Notes: generated by a model not told the origin, from the sequence alone. A DNA stretch of 64,000 nucleotides from an uncultured Candidatus Saccharibacteria bacterium (GCA_948477625.1 CAOLNK010000005.1:10766-74765), one strand, 5' to 3'. Positions 50,831-59,572 are shown, numbered from the stretch's first letter. Made by a program: numbers and translations.

Positions 50831-50947
50831 GTTTAATGTAATGTTACCTTCTCACATAAATACACTTTTCCTCGGATCGCTCCGGGCCGCTTAGGCCAAG
50901 TCTTTATGTCCTTCGGAAAAGGTATTTATGCATGCAATACATTAAAC
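50831..50947. repeat. Intergenic palindromic repeat, copy 2
   Basis: Core 50855-50930: CATAAATAC-ACTTTTCC ... GGAAAAGG-TATTTATG, with CGCTCCGGGCCGCTTAGG in the centre; the core is nearly identical to copy 3. The outer flanks GTTTAATGTA and TACATTAAAC extend the stem. The stop codon of the 50942-53689 gene lies in the right outer arm. Confidence 0.88.
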
Positions 50948-53689
50948 TTTGGAAAATAGTTGAACTTTGCGCGTTGTTTTACGTTTTTTGGCAACTAAAC
51001 GACTCTTGCGGTAAGTGGCTAGACCAGCATAAGCCCCCGCCATCATACTCATGAGTAAGTTAGGTGTAACACTTTGATCGGCAAAAACATCGGCCTGGGT
51101 AACAATAGCTTGAGTTGGTGTTTGCGTGGGCGAAATAGTAGTGCTTGGGCGCATGAATTGTTGACTCACGGGCGCCTGAACATTGCGCTCCAAAGCAAGC
51201 AAAGAAAGATTGAGGTCAAAGACTAAGTCATCAGCATCGGCCTGGGTAGCCGTAGATGAGGCCAGGAGAGCCTTGGCACGTTCGAGATTGCGTAAGACAT
51301 TAGTGTAGGTGGCAGGGGTGTAGTCGGAAGAATTGAGCTTAGCGATATCAGCCACTACCTCGCGCAGGGCTGACCAGTCAGTAGTGTCATCACTGGTGTG
51401 ATTAGATTTAGACATGGCGGCGAGGGCAATTGCACCCAGACGACTATGGGGTTTGGTGGCTGGCGCGAGTGTGATGGTCTCGGCGGGCGCTGTTAAGGTT
51501 GGAGCTTCGTCAAGTTGTAGTCCGGCGGTGGCAAATTTTACCTCGTCCATAGCGTCAAGAATCTCCGGCAAAGTGGCGTCAGCCTTTTGCAAAATGGCCT
51601 CAGCTTTAACAATCGCCACTTGTAGTTCACCAAATTGCTCAGCAAATTCTGCTTGATAATCCTTTAGCGCCAAATCACGCACAGCATCTACCATCAGATA
51701 CAGACTAGAACGGGCGTCACTAAGAGCAGCGAGAGCAATTTCATCCATGGGTTCGGACACAGGTTCAGCAAGAGACTCTTCTGCTTCAATTTCAGCCGGC
51801 TCAGTTAGCGCTTCTTCCTCAGGCAATGGCTGGTCGAGCGTGGCCAAAATCACACTAGCGCCAAGCTCCGCAAAGGTCTGCTTTTCGGTTAAATCAAGTT
51901 CAGGCTCAATCATTTCCAAAGCGGGTGCTTCTTCGATAGTGGGCGCAACAACTGGAGTGGGTGTAGACATAGGTAAATCTGCCAGGCTTGGGGCAGGCGC
52001 AAGTGCGGGCGATTCGAACGGCGCCGGCAAGGCAAAATCTAATTCATCCTCAGGTTCTTCGAGTAAGTCGATATTGAGTTGTAAATCGCAAAATACCGAA
52101 TAGAGTTGATTGAGCGTGGCTTCGGGCTGAGCAGTCAAGGCCAGCGCGGCAATGATTGCATCTTTGAGTGCGTTATAACTATAGGATGAATAATCATGTG
52201 GGTCAAGTTCCTGAGCAGTAGTTAACACAGACAACATCTCGCCACGGAGTTCGTCGGCTACTTTTTCAATTTCGCGCATAGTAGTGCGGAGGCGTTTTTG
52301 CATATGTAAAACTTGCTCTAGCGCTACCTCTTTAGTACCATGCAAAAGTTTTTCACTGGCTTTGACGGCGCGTTTGATAGTAGCCACGGCTTTATTGGCC
52401 ATATCCTGCCATTCACCTAGCTCGTCACCAGCATAGTTTTTGTCAAGATAGGTCTTAGCGCGAGCAATCAAATTTTCGAGAGTGGCACATTCGAGCGCCA
52501 GTTGCTCCACTGGGTCAATTTTAGCTTCCGGTGGATTTGGATCAATCACGGTGGTGATGCCAGTCTTGCGATTAGTATCAAGATAAAATCCCTTGGCCAG
52601 ATAATCGGTGAGTTCGGTGGCGTTGAGCGCTACAAAGGTTCCACCCGAAACCGCCACTGTAGATTTTACTTTATCGTTATTAGGAGCAACGCCATAAAAT
52701 ACTCCACTCGGAACTTTAAAATTCCCTGCTTTTATCTCTAGGATTTGCAAAGTGGCACCAGTGCCATATTTGGTCACTAGATAGCTCTGCCGGCTGACGT
52801 ATTCCCCGCCAACAAAACTCAGGCGAATGTCACCAGCGTATTCATCGCTTTCCTCAATCTGCACCACTGCGCCCACACCGATGCTATTATCCCAGCCACT
52901 AGGGTTAGCTAGTTCACCAGTAGCCGTGAGTTTGGTGCCAGCAAATTCAAGTTGCCCAGCTTTAACACTAGCGCCGGTGGCACCAGTAATCGTGGCCGCG
53001 CCAATTTGCCATTCACCATATCCAACCGCAGAAAGTGCCACCCCCTCATCGGCATCAACTTCAATCAAAGCGCTATCAGAGATAGTAATCTTGGGTACGT
53101 GCTTGCCCTTGCCTTGAACCAGGCGATTAATACCGATACCGTCACGAGCGATAATTTTGCCTTTCAATGTAATTTCCACACCATAAGCCGCTTGGAAATT
53201 TGGCGCCAGATAAATGCCATAAGCATGCGGAGCATAGAGTGTTACTTGCTCATCCAAAGTTAGATTAGCATAGTGAATATTCTCGGCAGTCATAGCACCT
53301 TTAACGCGCACACCACTCGCGCCAGCACCATTAGCCACAATACTTCCCTGGCCAGTAATGACGAGATTACCGGTCTGGAGGTCGATAGCTGAGGCATTCG
53401 CGCGGAGAGAAGCGATTTTGTAGCCGTTTAGATTTAAAGTTAACGGTTCTTGACGATTGACGGTAATATCCGACATTACGATGATGTCACTCGTAAGAAT
53501 GATTTTGGTAATTTCTGGATTCTGGATAGCAAGGTTCAGCTCAGGCTCAAGCGCAACTTTGGCTGTGTGCTTGGCCTCAAAAATTTCCCTGTCGACTAGA
53601 CGGGCGCTAGCAGCACAGAGTTCTCCAGGCAATGACGACCCTGAGGCCCATAACATTGCTAAAAAATGCGAAAGTTGGTCCAGTTGCAT
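50942..53689 (-). CDS. Large beta-helix plus helical-repeat protein
   Basis: 915 residues. Residues about 50-390 show a repetitive beta-strand pattern (LNLNGYKIASLRANASAIDL, GGTFVALNATEL) like right-handed beta-helix surface proteins. Residues 400-540 and 660-870 contain helical FIVAR-like repeats separated by acidic Pro/Glu linkers. The C-terminus is basic (KKRKTTRK). No clear signal peptide is seen, so export is uncertain. Driven by the promoter at 53801-53829 through a leader starting with a hairpin; AGGTAGAGC precedes the ATG. Confidence 0.7.
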   Translation of the reverse strand: MQLDQLSHFLAMLWASGSSLPGELCAASARLVDREIFEAKHTAKVALEPELNLAIQNPEITKIILTSDIIVMSDITVNRQEPLTLNLNGYKIASLRANASAIDLQTGNLVITGQGSIVANGAGASGVRVKGAMTAENIHYANLTLDEQVTLYAPHAYGIYLAPNFQAAYGVEITLKGKIIARDGIGINRLVQGKGKHVPKITISDSALIEVDADEGVALSAVGYGEWQIGAATITGATGASVKAGQLEFAGTKLTATGELANPSGWDNSIGVGAVVQIEESDEYAGDIRLSFVGGEYVSRQSYLVTKYGTGATLQILEIKAGNFKVPSGVFYGVAPNNDKVKSTVAVSGGTFVALNATELTDYLAKGFYLDTNRKTGITTVIDPNPPEAKIDPVEQLALECATLENLIARAKTYLDKNYAGDELGEWQDMANKAVATIKRAVKASEKLLHGTKEVALEQVLHMQKRLRTTMREIEKVADELRGEMLSVLTTAQELDPHDYSSYSYNALKDAIIAALALTAQPEATLNQLYSVFCDLQLNIDLLEEPEDELDFALPAPFESPALAPAPSLADLPMSTPTPVVAPTIEEAPALEMIEPELDLTEKQTFAELGASVILATLDQPLPEEEALTEPAEIEAEESLAEPVSEPMDEIALAALSDARSSLYLMVDAVRDLALKDYQAEFAEQFGELQVAIVKAEAILQKADATLPEILDAMDEVKFATAGLQLDEAPTLTAPAETITLAPATKPHSRLGAIALAAMSKSNHTSDDTTDWSALREVVADIAKLNSSDYTPATYTNVLRNLERAKALLASSTATQADADDLVFDLNLSLLALERNVQAPVSQQFMRPSTTISPTQTPTQAIVTQADVFADQSVTPNLLMSMMAGAYAGLATYRKSRLVAKKRKTTRKVQLFSKV

Positions 53690-53800
53690 GCTCTACCTAT
53701 TTTTTCCTATCCATAACCCCACCAGTTATTCCTTTTATTATAGCAAAAATTAGCGTAAAAAGCAATCCAAAAGTAGGCCCTTTGCTAAGGGGTTACAACC

Positions 53801-53829
53801 ATTTTAGCACAACATAAGCATAATGTCAA
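53801..53829 (-). promoter_or_regulatory. Promoter of the 50942-53689 gene, TTGACA-17-TAAAAT
   Basis: Minus-strand TTGACA (53824-53829), 17 bp, TAAAAT (53801-53806) with TGTGC extension. A CCCCTTAGCAAAGGG hairpin lies directly after the predicted transcription start. Confidence 0.75.
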
Positions 53830-53830
53830 T

Positions 53831-53953
53831 AGTTTAATTACACGAGCACCCTCGCATAAATACACTTTTCCTCGGACCGCTCCGGGCCGCTTAGGCCAAG
53901 TCTTTATGTCCTTCGGAAAAGGTATTTATGTGAGTGTCCAGTAAATTAAAACT
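53831..53953. repeat. Intergenic palindromic repeat, copy 3
   Basis: Core 53855-53930 differs from copy 2 by one base (GGACCGC versus GGATCGC) and carries the same inverted ends. Imperfect outer arms (AGTTTAATTACACG with a complementary AT-rich stretch to 53953) extend it. Located between the stop of the RimK-like gene and the promoter of the next gene. Confidence 0.88.
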
Positions 53954-53956
53954 ACT

Positions 53957-54865
53957 TTACGCTCCTACTCGGTCTTTGGAGTTCTTACGAGTAGCATTAT
54001 GCTCTACATATTCAATGATTTTTTCAGCAACATTGCGTCCAGTGACTTTTTCGATACCGAACCCTGGCGAAGCGTTCACTTCGAGTACGAGTGGGCCACG
54101 GTTGGAACGCATTAAGTCCACACCAGCTATGTGCAAACCCATAGCCTTGGCGGCCTTGACAGCAATGCGCTTTTCTTCGTCGGTAAGTTTGATACCAACT
54201 CCTTCGCCACCCTTGTGTAGATTACTGCGGAAATCATCATCAAGCGACTGCCGCTTCATACTAGCCACGACGCGTGAACCGATTACAAAAGCACGGATGT
54301 CAGTGCCAGCGGATTCCTTGACGTATTCCTGTAAGAGGATATTAGTGCCGTCCTCGTTGTAGAGGTAGAAAGCCTGAAGAGCGGACTTGGCGGCCTTTTT
54401 GGTGTCGGCCAAGACCACGCCGTTGCCATGTGTGCCAGTGGCGAGTTTGATAATTACAGGGAGTCCAATTTGTTCCAAAAGATCGTCAATATCGGCAATG
54501 TTGCGGCTAATCAAGGTCTTGGGCGTGTCCACGCCAGCCTTAGTAAGAATTTGCTGGGAACGCAGTTTGTCGCGTGCACGAGTAATAGCAATCGAGCTGG
54601 AGGCCATCCAAGCTCCTTGCATCTCAAGTTGGCGCACCACAGCGCAACCATAACGAGTCATACTATTAGCAATACGTGGAATAACCGCATCGAATCCGGA
54701 GAGGATTTTTCCCCGATAGTGGACGTTGGGGTGTTTTTCGTCAAGGGACATGTAGCAATTCCTATACTTGACCACTTTGACTTTGTGGCCCCGTTTCTCA
54801 GCTTCTTCCACCAGGCGTTTGGTAGAGTAGTTAGCGTTACCATTGGATAAAATCGCAATTCTCAT
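53957..54865 (-). CDS. RimK-like ATP-grasp ligase
   Basis: 302 residues. MRIAILSNGNANYSTKRLVE at the N-terminus, the ATP-grasp ATP-binding LPVIIKLATGTHGNGV, LLQEYVKE, and the metal site VDLMRSNRGPLVLEVNASPG match RimK, which adds glutamate to the C-terminus of ribosomal protein S6; relatives ligate other amino acids. TATAAT (54875-54880) lies nine bases before the ATG, a near-leaderless start. It is the first gene of a cluster with a second ligase and two peptidases. Confidence 0.9.
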   Translation of the reverse strand: MRIAILSNGNANYSTKRLVEEAEKRGHKVKVVKYRNCYMSLDEKHPNVHYRGKILSGFDAVIPRIANSMTRYGCAVVRQLEMQGAWMASSSIAITRARDKLRSQQILTKAGVDTPKTLISRNIADIDDLLEQIGLPVIIKLATGTHGNGVVLADTKKAAKSALQAFYLYNEDGTNILLQEYVKESAGTDIRAFVIGSRVVASMKRQSLDDDFRSNLHKGGEGVGIKLTDEEKRIAVKAAKAMGLHIAGVDLMRSNRGPLVLEVNASPGFGIEKVTGRNVAEKIIEYVEHNATRKNSKDRVGA

Positions 54866-54936
54866 AATAACCAGATTATACAACACAGGGTGGAAAAAGT
54901 CAACGAAACAATATTATTCTGTGTTATACTGGACGT

Positions 54937-55890
54937 ATGATTGATTTTTATAGTTTGCCCGAAGAAAACTTACCCATGTCAATGCGCTTTTTCCGAAAAA
55001 TGTTGCACGAGCGGGGTTGGAAAGTAGAGAAGCTAACCCCCAAAGGTGCAAACGACCTTATCTTAACCCGACCAGACGGCAAAGAAATTCGCGTAGCATC
55101 CAGCACACCGCCAACCACAAGCGTGTTTGCCCTACATCTGGCGGATAATAAGCTGGCAAGTTATAACTTGTTGGAGCAACTTGGAGTGCCACAACCAGAG
55201 ACCTTGGTAGTAAAATCCTCGGAAGACACTAAACAACTATTAGATAAGTATGGTACGATTGTAATCAAGCCCGCCGACGGAGCGCACGGACGTGGGGTAA
55301 CAACTGGGACTACACAACTAGGTCAGGTAGAGGCGGCGATCCAAAAAGCCGTTGAAGCCTCTCCAGCGATAAAGGTGGCGATTGCGCAACCACAATTGCC
55401 ACTCGATGCGATGGAGCTTCGAATTATTTGTATTGGCTACCAATTTGTGGAGGCGATCGCACGCATACCAGCACAGGTGACGGGCGATGGAAAGCATAAT
55501 TTGATAGAATTGGTTGATTTGGAAAACGCCACAATAAGAACAGAACCCTACAAGAGCGACTTAGCGTATATCGATCGGTCGGTAGCGCTCAGCTTTTTGG
55601 GAGATTGTCAGGGAGAAATCCCAGCTGCGGGAGAAAAAGTACGGGTGATATCAAGTTGTAATGTAGGCCAGGGTGGCACAACGAAGGATTATTCGAACTT
55701 AATTACTGACGAAATGAAACTTATGTCCGAGAAAATTGCGCGAGCAGCTGAGTTGCCAGTGATTGGGATTGATTTTTATGGTGATCAGGTGATTGAGTTT
55801 AATGCCTGCCCTTCATTATACTATCCCACAGGCGACGCAACCGCAATCAAAGCCGTGGCAGCCTATGTTGACTACTTGGAGCGACTATAG
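54937..55890 (+). CDS. Second ATP-grasp ligase (cyanophycin/glutathione-synthetase-like)
   Basis: 317 residues. LADNKLASYNLLEQLGVPQP (substrate-domain helix), VIKPADGAHGRGV (ATP-binding), and RIPAQVTGDGKHNLIELVDL resemble the ATP-grasp domains of cyanophycin synthetase and GshF; IEFNACPSLYYP is the metal site. Function is probably amino-acid ligation to a peptide or small molecule. TATACT (54925-54930) ends six bases before the ATG (leaderless). It is divergent from rimK-like and overlaps the convergent RimB-like gene by 19 bp. Confidence 0.85.
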   Translation: MIDFYSLPEENLPMSMRFFRKMLHERGWKVEKLTPKGANDLILTRPDGKEIRVASSTPPTTSVFALHLADNKLASYNLLEQLGVPQPETLVVKSSEDTKQLLDKYGTIVIKPADGAHGRGVTTGTTQLGQVEAAIQKAVEASPAIKVAIAQPQLPLDAMELRIICIGYQFVEAIARIPAQVTGDGKHNLIELVDLENATIRTEPYKSDLAYIDRSVALSFLGDCQGEIPAAGEKVRVISSCNVGQGGTTKDYSNLITDEMKLMSEKIARAAELPVIGIDFYGDQVIEFNACPSLYYPTGDATAIKAVAAYVDYLERL

Positions 55891-56393
55891 CTCATATATT
55901 TGCGATAGAACTCTTGTGGATTAGCTTTGAGTTCAGCATTAAGATCAGTGTTGTCAAAAGTAGCTGGACGGCTAATAGCAACTTTGGAAACATCCACGAG
56001 GAATTTGTTTTGCAAAGTTTTGCGCCCAATAAGGATTGGGAAACGATTGCGACTACGATTAGAAAGCGTAAATTTTGTGCGGATAGTTTTACCTTTAACT
56101 CTCATAGGTAAAACTACACGATAACGAATGGAGACTTGACCATTTGAACTGCGAACCCGCTGCACGCTGTAACTAGCAGTTGAAAGTTTTTCGCCAGTAT
56201 ATAAGGGGTGAGATTTCCCCAGAAGCGTGAATTCTAGCTTATTATCATCCTTGATACGAATCTGGCTCGCCCAGATGGTAGAAGAATCAGCACCAGTATC
56301 AACTTTAGCGGGGATTTTGTCAATTCCCGCAACAGATACAAGAACGTTATTGCCAATGATTTTCAGAGGCTTTTCGTCTTTTTGAGTGCTCAT
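55872..56393 (-). CDS. RimB-like retropepsin-type peptidase
   Basis: 173 residues. KVDTGADSSTIWA is the aspartic-protease active site of the RimB/DUF785 (ATP-dependent zinc protease, retropepsin-like) family, and RFPILIGRKTLQNKFLVDVS its C-terminal signature. RimB removes the glutamates added by RimK. TATAAT at 56400-56405 and TTGACA 17 bp upstream (56423-56428) give a perfect promoter, with the ATG six bases after the -10 (leaderless). A longer frame to 56411 includes the promoter and is rejected. Confidence 0.9.
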   Translation of the reverse strand: MSTQKDEKPLKIIGNNVLVSVAGIDKIPAKVDTGADSSTIWASQIRIKDDNKLEFTLLGKSHPLYTGEKLSTASYSVQRVRSSNGQVSIRYRVVLPMRVKGKTIRTKFTLSNRSRNRFPILIGRKTLQNKFLVDVSKVAISRPATFDNTDLNAELKANPQEFYRKYMSYSRSK

Positions 56394-56399
56394 TTTTTC

Positions 56400-56428
56400 A
56401 TTATAGCACACATAGTGCTTATTGTCAA
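56400..56428 (-). promoter_or_regulatory. Promoter of the RimB-like gene, TTGACA-17-TATAAT
   Basis: Minus-strand perfect boxes with GTGTGC before the -10. It is divergent from the promoter at 56447-56475, with only 18 bp between the two -35 elements. Confidence 0.9.
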
Positions 56429-56446
56429 TATAGTAACTGTTTATTC

Positions 56447-56475
56447 TTGACTTTTTTGCTATTCTGTGCTACAAT
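56447..56475 (+). promoter_or_regulatory. Promoter of the DUF1704-like gene, TTGACT-17-TACAAT
   Basis: TTGACT (56447-56452) and TACAAT (56470-56475) with CTGTGC before the -10. The transcript would begin with the hairpin GTAATATCT/AGATATTAC (56479-56503). Confidence 0.85.
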
Positions 56476-56549
56476 TGTAGTAATATCTACCATTTAGATA
56501 TTACGTTCCTTGACAAGATAGCACAAATATAGAAAGGATGGTGACATGT

Positions 56550-57857
56550 ATGTCAACTTTAATTCCCTTGTCAGAAATTGTAAAATATTATACTCCGGAG
56601 TTGAGAAACTTTTTGATTAGCCTTGGCAATATTGCGCAGACCATGAATATTGTAGAGATGGTTACGCCGGTCAATGCCAGTCAAGAGAAGGAGAAATGGT
56701 TAGAAGCGGCAGAACGTGGAGAGTGGAAAAACCCACACTTCCAGTATAACAAGGATCTGCTGGCAACAGTAGCCAATTCAAAACAGCAACTGGAAGATCT
56801 GTTCGAAATCATGGGTCCAGCTCTATCAACGGTTTCAAACGAAGCCCCCGGAAAAGTGCTCTGCGAATTGACAAAATCACGATATAAAGAGATTGAGTCT
56901 ACCATTTTGTTGGCGCAGCACATATTGTCTGGTCAGGATTCTCACGCTGGAGAAGATGCAAAGGCAATCTACGGCTATCCGACAGCGCAGACTGTAAGCG
57001 TGGCTTTGACTTATGCCGATTGCTTAGGTCAAGGTGGAGGCAAACTCCAGCAGGATGATGCCAACCTGAGAACTATTCGGAATCGTCTGAAAGAGTTGGA
57101 GTTTGATGCGAACCGGATTCGTGAAAACTTCATTTTGGCAGCGGAGCAGTGCGGTTTTTCTGAAACGAGACCGGTAGAGATTAGCGAATACACCACGGCA
57201 ATCGATGTGCGTGATAAATCTTCACGTGGCCCGATCGTAACAATCCCGGCAAGCCGTAAGGTTAATGGATTAAAATTGGTTGAGTTAATCGGGCATGAGA
57301 TTCTTTGTCACTGGGGAGACTCCGAACGGGCCGCTCTGGCATTACCTCTGTTGGGTAGTGGAGCCCTGAAACCGGCCGATGAGGTTTTGTACGAAGGGCA
57401 TGCAACGCTTACTGATTATAATACCAAGTTTAATCTGGGTGATGAGGCACCGTTGCGCCAGTCGCCTTTCTATATTCTGGCGATGGCTGAAGCAAACAAC
57501 CGTGCAACATTTGCAGAAACTGCAGCTAGTTTGTACAAACTTATCCGACCGACTCGGTCGGATAAGTCAGCGATGGCGCTGACTTGGACAACCTGTTTAA
57601 GAGTATTCCGAGGATCAAGTGGTAACGAGAAAGGGTATGTCTTTACGAAAGATAGGGCATACTTTGAGGGCAGAGTAATAGCCGAAAGACTACACGAGGA
57701 AAAACTGGACAGTATTCTGGAAATCAGTACCTTGAGTGAAAAAGATATTCAGGTATTAAGAACGGTAGTTGCGTTTGAACAGAAGGAAAACAATCAGATA
57801 AAAACAGTGTTAAGTATGTGGAATCTGATCTACCAACTGTTGGATGGCAAATTATAA
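56550..57857 (+). CDS. DUF1704/MATCAP-like metallopeptidase
   Basis: 435 residues. LIGHEILCHWGDSE contains an HExxxH zinc motif and, about 37 residues later, YEGHATLTDY matches the EGLA element of DUF1704 (the flavohemoglobin-modulating QEGLA proteins). CLRVFRGSSGNEKGYVFTKD is the family RVFRG...FTKD motif. Eukaryotic relatives (MATCAP) are tyrosine carboxypeptidases acting on tubulin tails; bacterial function is not established. The start at 56550 is preferred over 56538 because a GGATGGTGA ribosome-binding sequence ends 5 nt before it. It is next to two ATP-grasp ligases and a RimB-like peptidase. Confidence 0.82.
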   Translation: MSTLIPLSEIVKYYTPELRNFLISLGNIAQTMNIVEMVTPVNASQEKEKWLEAAERGEWKNPHFQYNKDLLATVANSKQQLEDLFEIMGPALSTVSNEAPGKVLCELTKSRYKEIESTILLAQHILSGQDSHAGEDAKAIYGYPTAQTVSVALTYADCLGQGGGKLQQDDANLRTIRNRLKELEFDANRIRENFILAAEQCGFSETRPVEISEYTTAIDVRDKSSRGPIVTIPASRKVNGLKLVELIGHEILCHWGDSERAALALPLLGSGALKPADEVLYEGHATLTDYNTKFNLGDEAPLRQSPFYILAMAEANNRATFAETAASLYKLIRPTRSDKSAMALTWTTCLRVFRGSSGNEKGYVFTKDRAYFEGRVIAERLHEEKLDSILEISTLSEKDIQVLRTVVAFEQKENNQIKTVLSMWNLIYQLLDGKL

Positions 57858-57900
57858 AATTATAGTATGAAGGGTTGCTAGACTGTTAAGGACGAACTTT

Positions 57901-57935
57901 AGAACTCCTCGATCATCTTGATTGAGGAGTTTTCT
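57901..57935. terminator. Bidirectional terminator between the metallopeptidase gene and dnaJ
   Basis: AACTCCTC/GAGGAGTT stem with T-runs on both sides, between convergent genes. Confidence 0.88.
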
Positions 57936-57948
57936 ATGATAGGTTTAT

Positions 57949-58848
57949 TTAGCCCCAAAAACCACGTTTTTTGGACTTAGCACCACCACGGAACTCTTCG
58001 AGGAGTTCTTTTTGGCGCTTAGTGAGGTTCTTTGGAGTTTCCACAATTACAGTGACAATGTGTGGGCCACGGTCACCATCGCTACGCATCAGTGGAACAC
58101 CATGCCCAGAAAGTTTGAATGGAGTGCCAGACTGAGTGCCGGCTGGAATCCGCATACGCACGTTACCATCAACGGTTTCAACATCAACGGTGGTACCCAA
58201 TGCGGCATCCGCCATCGAAATACGAGTCTCTGAGAGAATAATTGTGCCTTCGCGGGTGAGATGCTTGTGTGGCTTGACCCGGATAAAGACATACAAATCA
58301 CCCTTGGTACCACCTTTGGGCGCGGCGCCGCCTTTTCCATTGAGGCGAATAGACATACCGTCATCAATGCCCGCGGGGATTTTGACTTTGAGGTCTTTAC
58401 CGTCGGCGCTTACGACCTTAGTGGTGCCAAAAACGGCTTCCTCAAAAGTCAAAGTCACCGTGGTGCGATAGTCGGCGCCGCGCGCAGGGCGGCGGGGGCC
58501 ACCGCCAAAACCAAAGATAGACCCCAAGATATCGTCGAGGCCCCCGCCGCCCCCACCAAAATCAAAGTTGAAGTTCTGGAAGCCACCACCTTGGAACGGA
58601 TTACCCCCCATACCACCATTACCACCCACGCCCGCATGACCAAATTGGTCGTAGCGAGCGCGCTTTTGTTTGTCCGACAAAACTTCATGCGCCTCGGAAA
58701 TCTCTTTAAACTTCTCTTCAGCTTCTTTGTTCCCCGGATTTTTGTCGGGGTGGTATTTGACGGCCAGCTTGCGATAGGCCTTCTTGATTTCGTCATCGGA
58801 GGCGTTTTTGGAAACGCCCAAAACTTCATAATAATCTTTTTTCGCCAT
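57949..58848 (-). CDS. DnaJ-family co-chaperone without zinc finger
   Basis: 299 residues: J domain with HPD (KYHPDKNPG), a Gly-rich linker (about 70-120) and C-terminal substrate-binding domains. The four CxxCxGxG zinc motifs of classic DnaJ are absent, so it is a type II (CbpA-like) protein, the only J protein in the window. It stimulates DnaK and holds substrates. A CIRCE-like operator covers its promoter. AGAAGGA lies before the ATG. Confidence 0.92.
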   Translation of the reverse strand: MAKKDYYEVLGVSKNASDDEIKKAYRKLAVKYHPDKNPGNKEAEEKFKEISEAHEVLSDKQKRARYDQFGHAGVGGNGGMGGNPFQGGGFQNFNFDFGGGGGGLDDILGSIFGFGGGPRRPARGADYRTTVTLTFEEAVFGTTKVVSADGKDLKVKIPAGIDDGMSIRLNGKGGAAPKGGTKGDLYVFIRVKPHKHLTREGTIILSETRISMADAALGTTVDVETVDGNVRMRIPAGTQSGTPFKLSGHGVPLMRSDGDRGPHIVTVIVETPKNLTKRQKELLEEFRGGAKSKKRGFWG

Positions 58849-58865
58849 GATATATCCTTCTAGTT

Positions 58866-58894
58866 ATCTTATCACATCAGCACTTGGACTGCAA
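58866..58894 (-). promoter_or_regulatory. Promoter of dnaJ-like gene
   Basis: Minus-strand TTGCAG (58889-58894), 17 bp, TAAGAT (58866-58871), the same geometry as the hrcA promoter (TTGCCA-17-TATAAT). Confidence 0.75.
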
Positions 58895-58903
58895 GACTGC
58901 TAA
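58877..58903. promoter_or_regulatory. CIRCE-like operator of dnaJ
   Basis: TCAGCACTT-N9-GACTGCTAA: 7 of 9 and 8 of 9 matches to the CIRCE arms, spacer 9. It overlaps the promoter and also the stop codon of the upstream methyltransferase gene. The right arm shares GACTG with the hrcA site, hinting at a lineage-specific consensus. Confidence 0.85.
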
Positions 58904-59554
58904 TGTGTGGCGTACATTGAGGTGATAGTCGGGGTGAGCGCGGAGAAATTCGTCCACGGCACGACTTGAGCCTGGAAGTTCAGGATTGTTATAATCGTGC
59001 ACAATCATAATTCCCTGCTTTTGCAAGCGTGGGGCAACTAGTTTGAGGCTGGTTTTGATGGAGCCATAGAGGTCACCATCAAGGAAGGCAAAGGCAATCT
59101 GGCTAGGTAAGTCTTGGTCAGTCAGCTGGTCGAACCAGGCCTTTTTGACGATAACGTTATGCAAATTGGCACGACGAAGTTTCTCGACAACCTCACGCTT
59201 CGTTACAAAGAGTTCCCCAGCCTGAAAATTTTGCCCAGCACCCGAAGCATCCTCAGTAGTCTTTTCGGGTAAACCGGCAAAAGAATCGTAAATCCAAAGG
59301 TGGCTTTCAGGAGTTTTGCACTGGTTTTCCACTGTCTGGTTGGAGGTTTTGCACTCATCTGCTGTATTTTTACACAAGTTATCCACAATTTTTCCACAGG
59401 ATGCGGTGTATTTGGCTAGGAGCTTTCCCAATAGCACTGAGGTGTCACCACGATAGCACCCTAGCTCCACAAAATCACCAGCCACGGGCAGGCACTTTTC
59501 GGCGAGCTCAAGAATGGCGGCGGTTTCTTTGGGTGTGACTTGGTCGTTTTGCAT
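58877..59554 (-). CDS. TylF-like methyltransferase with a Cys/Lys-rich insert
   Basis: 225 residues. VELGCYRGDTSVLLGKLL (SAM-binding), LWIYDSFAGLPEKT and IAFAFLDGDLYGSIKTSL, then VHDYNNPELPGSSRAVDEFL match the TylF/macrocin-O-methyltransferase-like group; the substrate is unknown. Between the SAM motif and WIYDSF lies an insert of about 33 residues (SCGKIVDNLCKNTADECKTS and on), encoded by a phased array of DnaA-box-like DNA. A -10-like element just upstream suggests a near-leaderless start. Confidence 0.82.
   Translation of the reverse strand: MQNDQVTPKETAAILELAEKCLPVAGDFVELGCYRGDTSVLLGKLLAKYTASCGKIVDNLCKNTADECKTSNQTVENQCKTPESHLWIYDSFAGLPEKTTEDASGAGQNFQAGELFVTKREVVEKLRRANLHNVIVKKAWFDQLTDQDLPSQIAFAFLDGDLYGSIKTSLKLVAPRLQKQGIMIVHDYNNPELPGSSRAVDEFLRAHPDYHLNVRHTLAVLQSKC
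59315..59399 (+). repeat. Phased DnaA-box-like array inside the methyltransferase gene
   Basis: Six direct repeats start at 59315 (TTTTGCACT), 59326 (TTTTCCACT), 59348 (TTTTGCACT), 59369 (TTTTACACA), 59380 (TTATCCACA, a perfect DnaA box) and 59391 (TTTTCCACA). Spacings are 11, 22, 21, 11 and 11 bp. The pattern closely repeats the intergenic array at 18699-18762, but here it is translated in frame. Confidence 0.8.
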
Positions 59555-59572
59555 GGTTTTATAGTATAACTA

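Noticed and set aside
50855..53930. Long terminal repeats of a transposon carrying the 50942-53689 gene
   Set aside because: The two nearly identical repeats flank that gene in direct orientation, but a third copy at 3249-3328 stands alone, no transposase is present, and the outer flanks differ.
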